Of a DNA stretch of 64,000 bases, positions 18,718 through 28,395 are shown one piece after another. The position numbers and the translations under genes were made by a program. The notes below the pieces were generated by a model. It was not told the DNA's origin and did no database searches. It saw only the letters and a program-made list of their open reading frames with translations. Source of the stretch: Xanthomonas hortorum (GTDB lineage Bacteria > Pseudomonadota > Gammaproteobacteria > Xanthomonadales > Xanthomonadaceae); NCBI RefSeq assembly GCF_024339125.1, contig NZ_CP101417.1:5095001-5159000 (forward strand), written 5' to 3'. The number at the start of each line of letters is the position of its first letter. The stretch's first letter is position 1.

Positions 18718-19531
18718 GGGCCTGTTAACACTAATGGCCCGAGCGATTAAACTATTGAGCATGGAGATCACGCCAGCACAATTTTCTCTGATCGAACACT
18801 GCCTGCCGGCGCAGCGCGGCAATGTCAGCATGACCAACCTGCAAGTGGTCAACGCCATCCTTTACGTTGCCGAGCATGGCTGCAAATGGCGCGGCCTACC
18901 CAAGCGCTTTGGCAACTGGCATACGGTCTACACACGCATGAACCGTTGGGCCAAGGCGGGTGTGCTGGACCGGATGTTCGCCCAATTGCAGAAGTCCCAG
19001 ATCGTGCGCATCAAAATCGAAGCAGTCTCGCTGGACTCCACCAGCGTCAAGGTCCATCCCGATGGCACGGGTGCATTAAAAAAAACGGCCCGCAGGCCGT
19101 CGGCAAGTCCCGCGGTGGATGGAACACCAAGATTCATATGGTTGCCGCAGATGCTCGAACAGCCATCACCTTTGGATTGACGCCTGGCAACGTGCATGAC
19201 GCACCTGCAGGCCGCGCGTTGCTTGAACACCTCGGGCCAGTGGAGCGGCCGATTCATTTGTTGATGGACCGTGCTTATGAAGGCAACGAAACCCGCCAGT
19301 TGGCGCTCGATCTTGGCTTCGTTCCGGTGGTTCCACCGAAATCCAATCGGGTCGAGCCTTGGGAATACAACCGGGAGATGTACAAGCGGCGCAACGAAGT
19401 AGAGAGACTGTTCCGTCGCTTGAAAGGCTACCGCCGGATTTTCTCGCGCTTCGAGAAGCTAGATGTCATGTTCCTTGGATTCCTCAGCTTCGTCCTAGTC
19501 GTTGATGGGCTTCGGATGTGTTAACAGGCCC
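18718..19531 (+). mobile_element. IS5-family insertion sequence (IS427-like), 814 bp
   Basis: The terminal inverted repeats are perfect over 14 bases, GGGCCTGTTAACAC (18718-18731) and GTGTTAACAGGCCC (19518-19531). The flanks read CTA before and TAG after, so the element lies in a CTAG target with a TA duplication. It carries one transposase split by a frameshift. It separates the Tai4-like gene from the MBL hydrolase and ends 51 bases before the latter's start, so it may alter that gene's promoter. Confidence 0.93.
18734..19524 (+). CDS. IS5-family transposase made by -1 frameshifting
   Basis: Two overlapping frames encode one protein. The first runs 18734-19180 and begins MARAIKLLSMEITPAQF. 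The second, in the -1 frame, covers the DDE core to 19524. They join at a run of eight A (19078-19085) in ALKK, giving about 263 residues. The catalytic acidic residues appear in VSLDSTSVKVH, LLMDRAYEGNE and RRNEVERLFRRLKGYRRI. Programmed -1 frameshifting at an A-rich slip site is normal for IS427-group elements, so this copy may be functional rather than broken. Confidence 0.88.
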
Positions 19532-19582
19532 TAGTCTGATACGGCGCCAACACACTTACTCGATGCGTCGACAGGAGCCGCA

Positions 19583-20590
19583 ATGCCCGCACCTTCTACA
19601 CGCCGTTCCCGTCGCCAGGTGCTGCGCATCGCGCTGGCTGCGGGCACGCTGAGCATGGCAAGCCAGCTGGGTGCTGCAATCCGCGGCGGGCAGAAGGATG
19701 CAGATTTGTCATCGGATCCGCTCTCGCCAGCGCCGTTCCCGGCCAGCGGCAGCGTGCTGGTCCTGCTCGGCACCAAGGGCGGCCCGACGCCCTCCCCTCT
19801 GCGCGCGGCAGCTGCCAATGCGCTGGTCATCGACGGGCAGCCCTACCTGATCGATTGTGGCAACGGGGTTGCGCAGCAACTGGCCAAAGCCGGCATCCGC
19901 CTGCCTGCGTTGCGCGACATTTTCCTGACCCATCACCACTCCGATCACAACGCCGACCTGCTCAATGTGGTTTGGCTGGCATGGGCAAGCGGACTGCAGA
20001 CGCCGGTGCATCTGTATGGCCCGCCCGGTATCGCGAGGATGGTGGATGCGTTTGTCGAGATGAATGCCATCGACATCGATGCGCGCATTCGTGAGGAAGG
20101 CCGCCCACCGTTCAAGCAGCTGATCCAGGTGCACGAGTTCGACCAACCCGGCACGGTGCTGCAGAACGAACAGGTGACCGTCACCGCCACACTGGTGGAT
20201 CACTACACGCTCAAGCCTGCATTTGCGTACCGCTTCGCGGCGCGCGACCGCACGGTGGTGTTCTCCGGCGATACGCGCTATCTGCCCGCGTTGGCCGAGT
20301 TCGCAAAAGACACCAACATCCTGGTGCATGAGGTGATGTATCTGCCGGCGCTGGAAAAGATGCTCAAGACCAACGATAACGCGCCGACCTTGCTCGACCA
20401 TCTGCTCAAGAGCCATTCCACCAGCGAGGAAGTGGGCAAGATCGCATCAGCGGCCGGCGCAAAGATGCTCGTGCTCAATCACTTCGTCCCCGGCGGCGAC
20501 CCGACAATCACCGATGCGATGTGGAGCGAGGGCGCGCGCAAGCACTATGCGGGGCCGATCGTGGTCGGCAAGGATTTGATGCGGTTGTAG
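19583..20590 (+). CDS. Exported metallo-beta-lactamase-fold hydrolase
   Basis: This 335-residue protein has a twin-arginine-like N-terminus (TRRSRRQVLRIALAAGTLSMASQLGAA), suggesting Tat export in folded, metal-loaded form. The metal site is THHHSDHNADLL, with further ligands probably in VFSGDTRY and VLNHFVPGGD. The fold places it with RNase Z/arylsulfatase-like MBL hydrolases. The substrate is unknown. The start follows CAGGAG. The upstream IS leaves only 51 bases, so expression may depend on a promoter formed at or within the IS end. Confidence 0.8.
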   Translation: MPAPSTRRSRRQVLRIALAAGTLSMASQLGAAIRGGQKDADLSSDPLSPAPFPASGSVLVLLGTKGGPTPSPLRAAAANALVIDGQPYLIDCGNGVAQQLAKAGIRLPALRDIFLTHHHSDHNADLLNVVWLAWASGLQTPVHLYGPPGIARMVDAFVEMNAIDIDARIREEGRPPFKQLIQVHEFDQPGTVLQNEQVTVTATLVDHYTLKPAFAYRFAARDRTVVFSGDTRYLPALAEFAKDTNILVHEVMYLPALEKMLKTNDNAPTLLDHLLKSHSTSEEVGKIASAAGAKMLVLNHFVPGGDPTITDAMWSEGARKHYAGPIVVGKDLMRL

Positions 20591-20605
20591 CTGGCCAGAT
20601 GGGCA

Positions 20606-22123
20606 CTACGCCACCACCGGGCTGCGCAGCCCCCACGCGCTTGCGCCAGCTTTGCAGTACGCATCGATAAACGCCTGCTGCGATGGCATCTGTTCCACAG
20701 CGCGCTGGATCGGCTGCGCGATGCCGTCCAGCAGGCGATGCAGATCGCGATCGGACATTGCGCGCGCCAGCGGGTGATGCTGCGCAGGGATGATGCCCTG
20801 CCCCATCAACACGTGGGTCCAGGAGTCGACGCGAAACAATTCATCGGCGCCTTGCCAGGCATGCGCGCGTTCGCGCCAGGCGCGTAGGCGCAAGGCAAGC
20901 GATTCGGGCAGTTCCATCTCACGGCATTGGCGCCATAGCGGTTCGTCGCGCTGGGTGGCGTGGTAATGCAGGATGATGAAGTCGCGCACGTGTTCCATTT
21001 CGGCGCGGCTGATGTCGTTGAACAGTTGCACCTGCGAGGGTGCGATGCCGTCTGCGGGGAACAAGGTGATCAGGCGCACCACGGCGGCGATGGTGAGATG
21101 GATGCTGGTGGATTCCAGCGGTTCGATAAAGCCGCTGGCCAGGCCCAGCGACACCACATTCTTGTTCCAGGCCTTGCGCCGGCGGCCGGTGCGGAACGGC
21201 ACCAGCCAGGGATCCTTGAGCGCAGGCGCGGCGGCGTCGCGCAGCAGCTTGGCGTGGGCTTCGTCATCGGAGAGATGGCGGCTTGAAAACACCAGGCCGT
21301 TGCCGACACGATGCTGCAGCGGGATATGCCAGCGCCAGCCGGCCTCGTGCGCGATGGCGCGGGTGTATGGCACCGGCGGACCGACGGCTTCTGTCTGCAC
21401 CGCCACCGCGCGGTCGCACGGCAACCAGTGGCTCCAGTCTTCGTAACCGGTGTGCAACGCCTGCTCGATCAGCAAGCCGCGAAAACCGCTGCAATCGATA
21501 AACAGATCGCCATCGAGGACCTGCCCGTCTTCCAGCACCAGCGTGGCGACGTCCCCGCTGTCCGGTTGCAGGGTCACTTGCTGGATCTTGCCTTCGATGC
21601 GCTTGACGCCAAACGCTTCGCTGCGTGCGCGCAGAAACTTGGCATACAACGCCGCGTCGAGATGGTAGGCGTAATTGACCGCAGGCTCGCGCAACAGTGC
21701 GAAGCGATCCACACGCGAGGCCACGGTTTCCAGACAGTAATCGCCGAACGTGCCAGGCATGCCACGCCGCTGACTTTCCAGCCATAGATGGTGAAAGGCG
21801 CACACCAGCGTACTTTGCCCGGTGATGCCGAACGGATGGATATAGCGCTCGCCCTGGCGACGCCAATGCTCGAAGGAGATCGACAATTTGAAGGTGCCGG
21901 CCACTGCGCGCAGAAACTCCTGCTCGTCGATCTGCAGGAAGCGATGAAAGGTACGGATCGGCGGCACCGTGGACTCGCCCACGCCCACGGTGCCGATCTG
22001 CTCGGACTCGACCAGGGTGATCTCGAGCAGCTCGCGGAACTGGTGCGATAGCGCGCAGGCAGCGATCCAGCCGGCAGTGCCGCCACCGACGATAACGACC
22101 TTGCGAATCGGGGCCTGGGTCAC
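20606..22123 (-). CDS. Flavin-dependent tryptophan halogenase-family protein
   Basis: This 505-residue enzyme has the FAD motif GGGTAGW near the N-terminus, the candidate catalytic lysine in AGTFKLSISFEHW, and the halogenase signature WxWxIP as GWRWHIPL. ESTSIHLTIAAVVRL and the C-terminal region match the PF04820 family. Such enzymes use FADH2, O2 and halide to halogenate an aromatic ring. Xanthomonas members are reported to prefer bromide. The natural substrate is not evident. It is the last gene of a minus-strand set with cupin_8, SapC and a TonB-dependent receptor, and no flavin reductase is nearby. Confidence 0.88.
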   Translation of the reverse strand: MTQAPIRKVVIVGGGTAGWIAACALSHQFRELLEITLVESEQIGTVGVGESTVPPIRTFHRFLQIDEQEFLRAVAGTFKLSISFEHWRRQGERYIHPFGITGQSTLVCAFHHLWLESQRRGMPGTFGDYCLETVASRVDRFALLREPAVNYAYHLDAALYAKFLRARSEAFGVKRIEGKIQQVTLQPDSGDVATLVLEDGQVLDGDLFIDCSGFRGLLIEQALHTGYEDWSHWLPCDRAVAVQTEAVGPPVPYTRAIAHEAGWRWHIPLQHRVGNGLVFSSRHLSDDEAHAKLLRDAAAPALKDPWLVPFRTGRRRKAWNKNVVSLGLASGFIEPLESTSIHLTIAAVVRLITLFPADGIAPSQVQLFNDISRAEMEHVRDFIILHYHATQRDEPLWRQCREMELPESLALRLRAWRERAHAWQGADELFRVDSWTHVLMGQGIIPAQHHPLARAMSDRDLHRLLDGIAQPIQRAVEQMPSQQAFIDAYCKAGASAWGLRSPVVA

Positions 22124-22163
22124 TGCGCACTCCTGTGGGATGGATTTGAGGCGGTATGGACCA

Positions 22164-23225
22164 TCAGCGATTGAGCTTGCCGATCAGCATCGCGCGTAGC
22201 TGTCGCGCGAGGATCGGGTCGATCGGGCCCAACGCGTGTCGCGCCTGTTCGGGCAGGTGTTCGCCAGCAAGCTCGGCAGGACCGAATACGTAGTAATCGA
22301 ACAATGCGCGCCAGGCGTCTTTTTCGGACGCGGGCCGGTCGCGAATCGCCCATAGCGCGTGATACAGCGCAGGCATCGGCGCCGGCAACTGCGCGGGTGC
22401 GTTGCTCCACCAGTAGTTGACCAGCACGTTGAACGGCTGCAGCGATTGCACGTGGTGCCACCACATGCTGGGAATGAACAACGCATCGCCCGGTTCCAGC
22501 ACGGTGGTGCGCGCATGCGCCAGCGCAGCGGCAAATCGCGGATAACGCTGCAGATCCGGGTTGGCGATATCCACCATGCTCACCACCTGCCCGCCCGGCG
22601 TGGGATCCAGCGGGCCGGGATACAGATTGGCCACCTGCTCCGGCGGAAACAGCGTAAAGCGGCGCTGCCCCACCGCGCAGCACGCCAGGTTGTTGGGCGC
22701 ATCGTAATGACACGAAGCGATGACGCGATTGCCGATCCAGATGCTGGGCTGCACGGCGATGCCGCTGGCGGCGAAATCCAGATCGTTGCTGGCGCGCAGG
22801 CCAGGCAAGTGGTTGTCGACCGGCAACGACGCCAGATAATACGTGGGCGGCTGTGGGTCATCGCGATGCGCGGCGATGGCCTCCAGCAAGGTGCTCAGCG
22901 TGCCACGTTGCACGTCGAAATTCAGCGCACTGCAGTCGTCGGTGTAAAACGGCCGGCTGGCGATTTCCGGGCCGCCATGGGAATACTGCAAGACATGTCC
23001 GCTGTCGTGCGCGCGCAGCACCGCCATCGCCTCGTGGGGGCTGCGCAGCCCGGCTTGCACCAGTGACCAGTCGCGTGCGATGCCACGCACTACCACTGGT
23101 TCGGCGGCGGCGCAAAGTGCAGTAAGTGGCAATGTGTCAGGTCGGCAGTCTGTACGCTCTGCGATGGGCGCGATTGCGGCAGTTGACGACATGATGGAGG
23201 CGCTCACAGCCATGCGCTCAGGCAT
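22164..23225 (-). CDS. Cupin-like (JmjC-fold, cupin_8) Fe(II)/2-oxoglutarate oxygenase-type protein
   Basis: This protein has a JmjC-like double-stranded beta-helix. The HxD metal motif is in ASCHYDAPNNLAC, and the distal histidine lies in PSMWWHHVQSLQPFNVLVNYWW. The family resembles FIH-type hydroxylases and is commonly linked to tryptophan-halogenase genes. Three in-frame starts exist (23225, 23213, 23192). I give the longest, which overlaps the SapC stop by 8 bases and suits coupled translation, but no clear ribosome site decides. Length is 353 residues from that start. The substrate is unknown. Confidence 0.8.
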   Translation of the reverse strand: MPERMAVSASIMSSTAAIAPIAERTDCRPDTLPLTALCAAAEPVVVRGIARDWSLVQAGLRSPHEAMAVLRAHDSGHVLQYSHGGPEIASRPFYTDDCSALNFDVQRGTLSTLLEAIAAHRDDPQPPTYYLASLPVDNHLPGLRASNDLDFAASGIAVQPSIWIGNRVIASCHYDAPNNLACCAVGQRRFTLFPPEQVANLYPGPLDPTPGGQVVSMVDIANPDLQRYPRFAAALAHARTTVLEPGDALFIPSMWWHHVQSLQPFNVLVNYWWSNAPAQLPAPMPALYHALWAIRDRPASEKDAWRALFDYYVFGPAELAGEHLPEQARHALGPIDPILARQLRAMLIGKLNR

Positions 23226-23979
23226 ACGCTTCAGCAGCGGGCGCGGCCTGCATGTGTTGCAGGCGACGTTGCTTCTCTGCCATCAGCCGACGCACGTTAT
23301 GTAGCGATGCCAGCATCAAGAATGCGCCTTCCAGATAACCGGCCTGATGCAGTTGATGCAGCGCTTGCGCATCGAGCGCGGCGAGCCGCTCGCGGTCGAT
23401 GGCGAACAGACCTTGCAGATGGGTGGCGTGGTTGGCATCCAGCGTCACGTCCAGCTGCACCGGCTGGATCAGACCCAGCGCATCGAAGGCGGCCGCCATC
23501 GCCTGGCCCGCGTCCACGCCGTCGCGAATGCCACGCAGCACGCTGATGATGTGCTCCAGATACGGGCTATGACCGCCCTGCGGCAGAAACACTGCTTCGC
23601 CCTCGTCGCGGCTGACGCGCGGGTGCTCCAGGTCGATATGGATCACCGGCTCCTGCACCAGGGCACCGTCGATGCGTTGCTCCTGGAAACCGATCAGGAA
23701 CGGCCCCTTGGCGACGATGCCCGGCAGGTAACTGGCAGTCCAGCGCCCGTCCTGCAGAAACAGATTCTCGTCCTGTGCAAAGCCCAGCAGCGCCACCGCT
23801 TGGTAGGCGCCGGTGGCAGGATCCTTGCGAAAAAACAGCGGATATTCGCGTTGCAGCTCGGCGAATTCGGTGACGAAGGCCGGCACCAGACCGAGCGCGT
23901 CGCCGAACTCGGCGCCAAAGCGCAGGATGACGCGGATGTCGTGATGCGCCACGTTGTTGAGCACTGCGTATCGCGTCAT
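23218..23979 (-). CDS. SapC family protein
   Basis: This 253-residue protein matches SapC-family sequences in length and in features such as AELQREYPLFFRKDPATGAYQAVALLGFAQDENLFL and FLPQGGHSPYLEHII. The family was named from surface-layer secretion loci, but its biochemical role is unclear. There is no signal peptide. In proteobacteria it recurs between a TonB-dependent receptor and cupin_8/halogenase genes, as here. It overlaps the cupin gene by 8 bases. Confidence 0.82.
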   Translation of the reverse strand: MTRYAVLNNVAHHDIRVILRFGAEFGDALGLVPAFVTEFAELQREYPLFFRKDPATGAYQAVALLGFAQDENLFLQDGRWTASYLPGIVAKGPFLIGFQEQRIDGALVQEPVIHIDLEHPRVSRDEGEAVFLPQGGHSPYLEHIISVLRGIRDGVDAGQAMAAAFDALGLIQPVQLDVTLDANHATHLQGLFAIDRERLAALDAQALHQLHQAGYLEGAFLMLASLHNVRRLMAEKQRRLQHMQAAPAAEAYA

Positions 23980-24441
23980 CTAGAACTCCAGCGGCCATCC
24001 GCAATGGATCACCGCATTACGGGGACATGAGTCGGTCATGCGGCGACATATCGTGCCTGCTGGTGTCGAGCATTGCCAAAAAGCAGCAGACCGGCAAGCG
24101 GCACAGCAGCACAGCAGCATTGGTAGCAGGTCTGCACAACCAGCGTCGCGGCGATGACACGGACATCATCGTGCTGGCGGCAGTTTGCGTATCGGCGATC
24201 GCAGCGGATGCGTCTGGGCATCCAGCCTGGCAGTGCGGTCGCGGCCGCCAGCCGGATCAGTGGCTGCGCAGACATCACGACTCAACCCACCTGCGCGGAG
24301 CAGCCAACCGACGCCAATGCGCGGCGGCTATCAGAGCGCACGAAAGGCGCGCCCTGAGCAGCATCTAGGTGGGTATCTGCCACCCGCCGCACACCGGCCC
24401 GCGCCCACCTGAAGGTGTGCGCAGCCGCTTGTCAGTGGCTC
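23980..24441 (-). other. Intergenic region between TonB receptor and sapC
   Basis: These 462 bases contain no convincing gene. An imperfect stem (GCACACC...GGTGTGC, about 24390-24422) lies just past the receptor stop without a U tract. The length suggests that sapC-cupin-halogenase has a promoter of its own here. Confidence 0.4.
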
Positions 24442-27400
24442 TCAAAACGCATAACGCACACCCAGCGTGTAACGCGGTTGCTGGTCGATCAGGCGGATCA
24501 TCTGCTTGTCCGAACGCCCATGCCAACGCACGTCTTCGCCGGTCAGGTTGATCGCCTCAAAGCCCACCGACAGCTGCTTGCTGAAGCTGTAACTCAGGCT
24601 CAGGTCCCATTGCTGGTAGGCCTCGACGTAGTAAGGATTGCGGTTGGCGCCATCCTGGTTTGCCGCGATCAGATACTCGTCACGCCAGTTCCAGGCTAGA
24701 CGCGCGCTCCAACCGTACTTTTCGTACATCAGCATGGCGTTGGCAGTGTCGCTCAAACCGAGCAAGGCGAACTGGTCGCGATCGATCACGGTGTTGTCGA
24801 AGCCCACATCGCCTTCGACGATGGTGTAGTTGGCGTAGATACCAAAACCGCTGCTGCCGAAGAAGTACTGCCCGCCCAGCTCCCAGCCATGGATGTTGGC
24901 CTTGTTCTGGTTGACTGGCCGCGACACATCGAATTGATACAACGGATCGGAGGCATTGCCGACAATGTCGTACGCATTCTCCAGGGCCAGGCTCTGCGCG
25001 GAGCTGCCGTTATAGGCGGCCAATCCACCGGTGGCCGCGGCGTTGCGCAACAACGCCATCGCCGCGAACAGCGAGGTGTCGTTGGCCGAGCAGGCGGCCG
25101 CAACGTCGTTGCCGGAGGCGCCAACCTGTGCAGCGCAGGCACCGCTCTGCAGGAAGGCCAGGGCCGATTGCGCATCCGGCCCCGAGGTGGGATCAGTCAA
25201 TCCGTACAGGGATTCGCGCGACACCGTGTTGCCGATGAAGTTGCTGACGCGCTTGTTCCAGAATGTGGCCGACACATAGCTGGCGTCGGCGAAATACCAT
25301 TCCAGCGCCAGATCCAGGTTGTCCGATTCCAGCGGATCCAGCGTCGGGCTCTGCGAGCTGCCGGAGGCACGGGTGGAGGGGTTGATCAGGATCGAACCGC
25401 TCGGTGTATTCGGCGTTGGCCCGGCGATCAGATTGTTGTAGGGCGCACGCGCGATGGTCTGGCCAAACGAGGCGCGTCCTTTCAGCTGATCGGTGATGTC
25501 GATGCTGAAGTCGAGATTGGGCAGGATGTAGTTGTAGCTGGTCTTTTCGCTGAAGGGCTGCAGCTCGGTGGAGCGCAACAACTGGAAGTCGTTGTTGGCC
25601 TGCCAGAGCAATGCAGTGGGCGTGGCCACCTGCGAGGTGGATTCCACATCGGTGCGCTCGTAACGCAAGCCCAGCCGTGTGTTGGTGGTCATGCCGGAGA
25701 TATCGCCCTTCAGTTCCAGCTGCACGTAGGCGGCGCGGGTCTTCTCCTCCACCTGGTTGTCGGCGCTGTAGTTCGGGTTGTAGCGGGTGGTGGCGCCGTA
25801 CTGGCTGCCACCCCACAGGGCCAGCTGATCGGCATCGCCCCGCCAGGCATTGGGCGCCGCACCGTTGGCGTTGAAATCCTTGAACATGCCGGTGATGCTC
25901 ACCGGCCGCAGCAACGCCTGCATGCCGGGCTCGTTGCCGGCATTGGCCACACTCCAGTCGCCAAGCGTGGAGTTGGTGTCGCTGGTGAGCCGGTTCATGG
26001 TGGTGTTGGCGCTGCTCACGCCGAACTGAAAGCGGCCGTCGTCGAAGTCGAAGGTGCCATCCATGCGCCCTTCCTTGATCTCGGTCACCTGCGATTGATA
26101 GTAGATACGCAGCACCTGCGAGCCGAGCTCGGCGGGGGTGAAATCGGGGTTGACCACACCGTTGGTGCCAGCCAGGGAATCGGCAGCGGTGGGATACCAG
26201 GTGCGTGCGCCGATCGGCAAGGAATTGTTGAACGACAGCTCCTGCCCCCATTGACCGCCGCAGGACGGGCCGTTGACGCAGTTGTTGGTGCCGGCGAAGC
26301 TGAAGTAGGTGGCACTGCCGCCGGTGACCGGGTCGTTGGGCATGCTCTTGGTTTTCGAGTTATGCGCATCGAACGACAACTGGAAGCGGTCGCTCACCTG
26401 CCAATCGGCATTGAACCCCAGCGAACCCAGCGTGTACTTCTGCTCGTTGCGCTGCTGCTCCATGCCGAAGTCCTTGGCACCGTTGGGCACATCGCGCAGA
26501 TAGATCGGCGTTGCCACCGCCTGGCCGGTATCGAAGGTCAGATCGGTGAAGCTGTTGGCGCGTTGCAACCAGATGCCCTGCTCGCCGCGCTCTTCGCGGA
26601 TCTCGTTGGACGAATAGGTGTAATCCAGGGTCAAGGTCAGGCTGTCGCTGGGTGCGAACTGCACCACTGCCTGGCCGTTCGTGCGCTCGCGCTGGAAGTC
26701 GGCGAACGCATAACGCAGGTCGTTGGGCATGCCGTACAGCTGGCCGATCGCCGGTGCGTTGGTCACCACCGCATCCGGGCGCAGCGCCGGGTCGGTCCCG
26801 GTCCAGCGCTGGATGTTCCAGGTGTTTTCGGTGGCCTGCACCGAGCCGCCATGGCGCTTTTGATAACTACCGCTCAAGCCGATCCCGAAGGTCTTGTCGG
26901 GATTGGTATAGCTGAAAATACCCGACACTTCCGGTGTCAACGAATCGCCGAACGGCTGCGAACGGTCGGACACCATCTTGGCGCCGGCATTGGCCACCAC
27001 ACCGGAGTGATTGAACGGCTTGTCGGTCTGGATATTGATGGTGGCGCCGATACCGCCGCTGGGCGCGGTGGCGCGGCTGGTCTTGTAGACCTCGATCCCG
27101 GTGATGGCTTCGGAGGCGAGCTGGGCGAAGTTGAAGGCGCGCGTGCCCACATCCACGCCGCCGATCGGCGTCTGCCCCGGCGCGCCGAATGCGTCGGCAC
27201 CGGGAATCAGCCGGCCGTTGAGCGTGACCGTATTGAACTGCGGGCCGAAGCCGCGCGCGGTGACCTGCGCGCCTTCGCCATCGCGGCGTTCGATCGAGAT
27301 ACCGGTGATGCGTTGCAACGACTCGGCCAGATTGGTATCGGGAAATTTGCCGATGTCTTCGGCACTGATCGCATCCACCACGCCGGCGGCATCGCGCTTG

Positions 27401-27600
27401 ATGCCCATCGATTGATCCAGGCTGCTGCGAATGCCGGTCACGTTGACCGCATCGAGCGTGGTGGCGGTTTGCGCGCTGGATTGCGGCGGCGGCACTGGCG
27501 GCGCGGGAACGTCCTGCGCAAAGGCCGGATTGATGACCAACAGGCCACCGACGAAGGTAAACATGGCCTTGGACTTGAAATTGCTCAACGTACGACGCAT
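24442..27600 (-). CDS. TonB-dependent outer-membrane receptor
   Basis: The start at 27600 (MRRTLSNFKSKAMFTFVGGLLVINPAFAQ) follows CGAGGA and gives a signal peptide. The product is 1052 residues. The plug domain has ESLQRITGISIERRDGEGAQVTARGFGPQFNTVTLNGR, followed by a long 22-strand barrel ending in LGVRYAF with the C-terminal phenylalanine needed for outer-membrane insertion. It belongs to the large xanthomonad receptors often used for carbohydrates or plant compounds. Linkage to SapC, cupin_8 and halogenase suggests a shared substrate, not identified here. Confidence 0.92.
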   Translation of the reverse strand: MRRTLSNFKSKAMFTFVGGLLVINPAFAQDVPAPPVPPPQSSAQTATTLDAVNVTGIRSSLDQSMGIKRDAAGVVDAISAEDIGKFPDTNLAESLQRITGISIERRDGEGAQVTARGFGPQFNTVTLNGRLIPGADAFGAPGQTPIGGVDVGTRAFNFAQLASEAITGIEVYKTSRATAPSGGIGATINIQTDKPFNHSGVVANAGAKMVSDRSQPFGDSLTPEVSGIFSYTNPDKTFGIGLSGSYQKRHGGSVQATENTWNIQRWTGTDPALRPDAVVTNAPAIGQLYGMPNDLRYAFADFQRERTNGQAVVQFAPSDSLTLTLDYTYSSNEIREERGEQGIWLQRANSFTDLTFDTGQAVATPIYLRDVPNGAKDFGMEQQRNEQKYTLGSLGFNADWQVSDRFQLSFDAHNSKTKSMPNDPVTGGSATYFSFAGTNNCVNGPSCGGQWGQELSFNNSLPIGARTWYPTAADSLAGTNGVVNPDFTPAELGSQVLRIYYQSQVTEIKEGRMDGTFDFDDGRFQFGVSSANTTMNRLTSDTNSTLGDWSVANAGNEPGMQALLRPVSITGMFKDFNANGAAPNAWRGDADQLALWGGSQYGATTRYNPNYSADNQVEEKTRAAYVQLELKGDISGMTTNTRLGLRYERTDVESTSQVATPTALLWQANNDFQLLRSTELQPFSEKTSYNYILPNLDFSIDITDQLKGRASFGQTIARAPYNNLIAGPTPNTPSGSILINPSTRASGSSQSPTLDPLESDNLDLALEWYFADASYVSATFWNKRVSNFIGNTVSRESLYGLTDPTSGPDAQSALAFLQSGACAAQVGASGNDVAAACSANDTSLFAAMALLRNAAATGGLAAYNGSSAQSLALENAYDIVGNASDPLYQFDVSRPVNQNKANIHGWELGGQYFFGSSGFGIYANYTIVEGDVGFDNTVIDRDQFALLGLSDTANAMLMYEKYGWSARLAWNWRDEYLIAANQDGANRNPYYVEAYQQWDLSLSYSFSKQLSVGFEAINLTGEDVRWHGRSDKQMIRLIDQQPRYTLGVRYAF

Positions 27601-28280
27601 CGATCTATCCTCGGGTCTGGAGTCCAACACCCACGGCCGTAGTCGCGGAATGCGACGCGGCGATTGTCTGGCCACGCGCCTTGTACGGCACGCGACATAC
27701 CTTCCGTTGCAGAACGTCATCTGATCCCCCGCATCGAACCAACGGCGGATCCCCCTGATGCCAACCGTGCGCGTGCCACGTCCATGACGGACGCTGCCTG
27801 CGACGATCTGTACAGCACGTGCGACTGCCTTCCCTACCCTTGGATCTATTGCCGCCGCAGCCCCTGTGCGCCACGGCGTTCAATCGGCTGCTACCGCTCC
27901 ATCAAGCGTGATAGCGCTACCACGCGGCGCAGACTAGTCATGCGTGTCGGTGCTTGTCACCCTGCGTTGCAACAAACACGTGGTGACACATCCAGACACT
28001 CAACAACACGCGCGCTTGAGCCCGTACGGCATACGCAGACCTGCCGTGGCTGTAAGCGTTATCAGCAGCGGCTGCAGTGATTGCGCTTTGATATTCGCGC
28101 TTCAGGCCGGGGCGATGATCGCCACAACGCCGCTGTCAGAAGTTGCGCAAAGTGTTATTGCGATCGCACTACGCAAGCGCGGAAAAACAGCCTTGTTGAC
28201 GCTGCAAGGCGACACCATCGCGCAACCATGCGAGCACATCCGCTACAGCAATGCGCAGCGTCGATGGCCATGCAAGCAGA
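27601..28280. other. Intergenic region upstream of the TonB receptor
   Basis: About 680 bases hold no convincing gene. The frames present are short and have shadow-like composition. The region should contain the receptor promoter. No operator could be recognised. Confidence 0.4.
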
Positions 28281-28283
28281 TAC

Positions 28284-28320
28284 AAAAAACGGCGCAATCG
28301 CTGAAATCGATTGCGCCGTT
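28284..28320 (-). terminator. Strong rho-independent terminator of the M1 peptidase gene
   Basis: AACGGCGCAATCG (28288-28300) and CGATTGCGCCGTT (28308-28320) form a perfect 13-base stem with a 7-base loop. On the minus strand the stem runs directly into a T tract (plus-strand A run 28284-28289). It lies 76 bases past the peptidase stop. Confidence 0.85.
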
Positions 28321-28395
28321 ATTCGGCATGCCTCTGTCGTGTGCTGCACTTCGCTCATCCGCGCCGTTGCAGCGCGGACGATTGCGTCGGCGCCG

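Noticed and set aside
24889-27642. Long 917-codon open frame on the plus strand
   Set aside because: It is antisense to the TonB receptor, whose signal peptide, plug and C-terminal motif are clear. High GC leaves the opposite strand open, and the shadow product has no family features.
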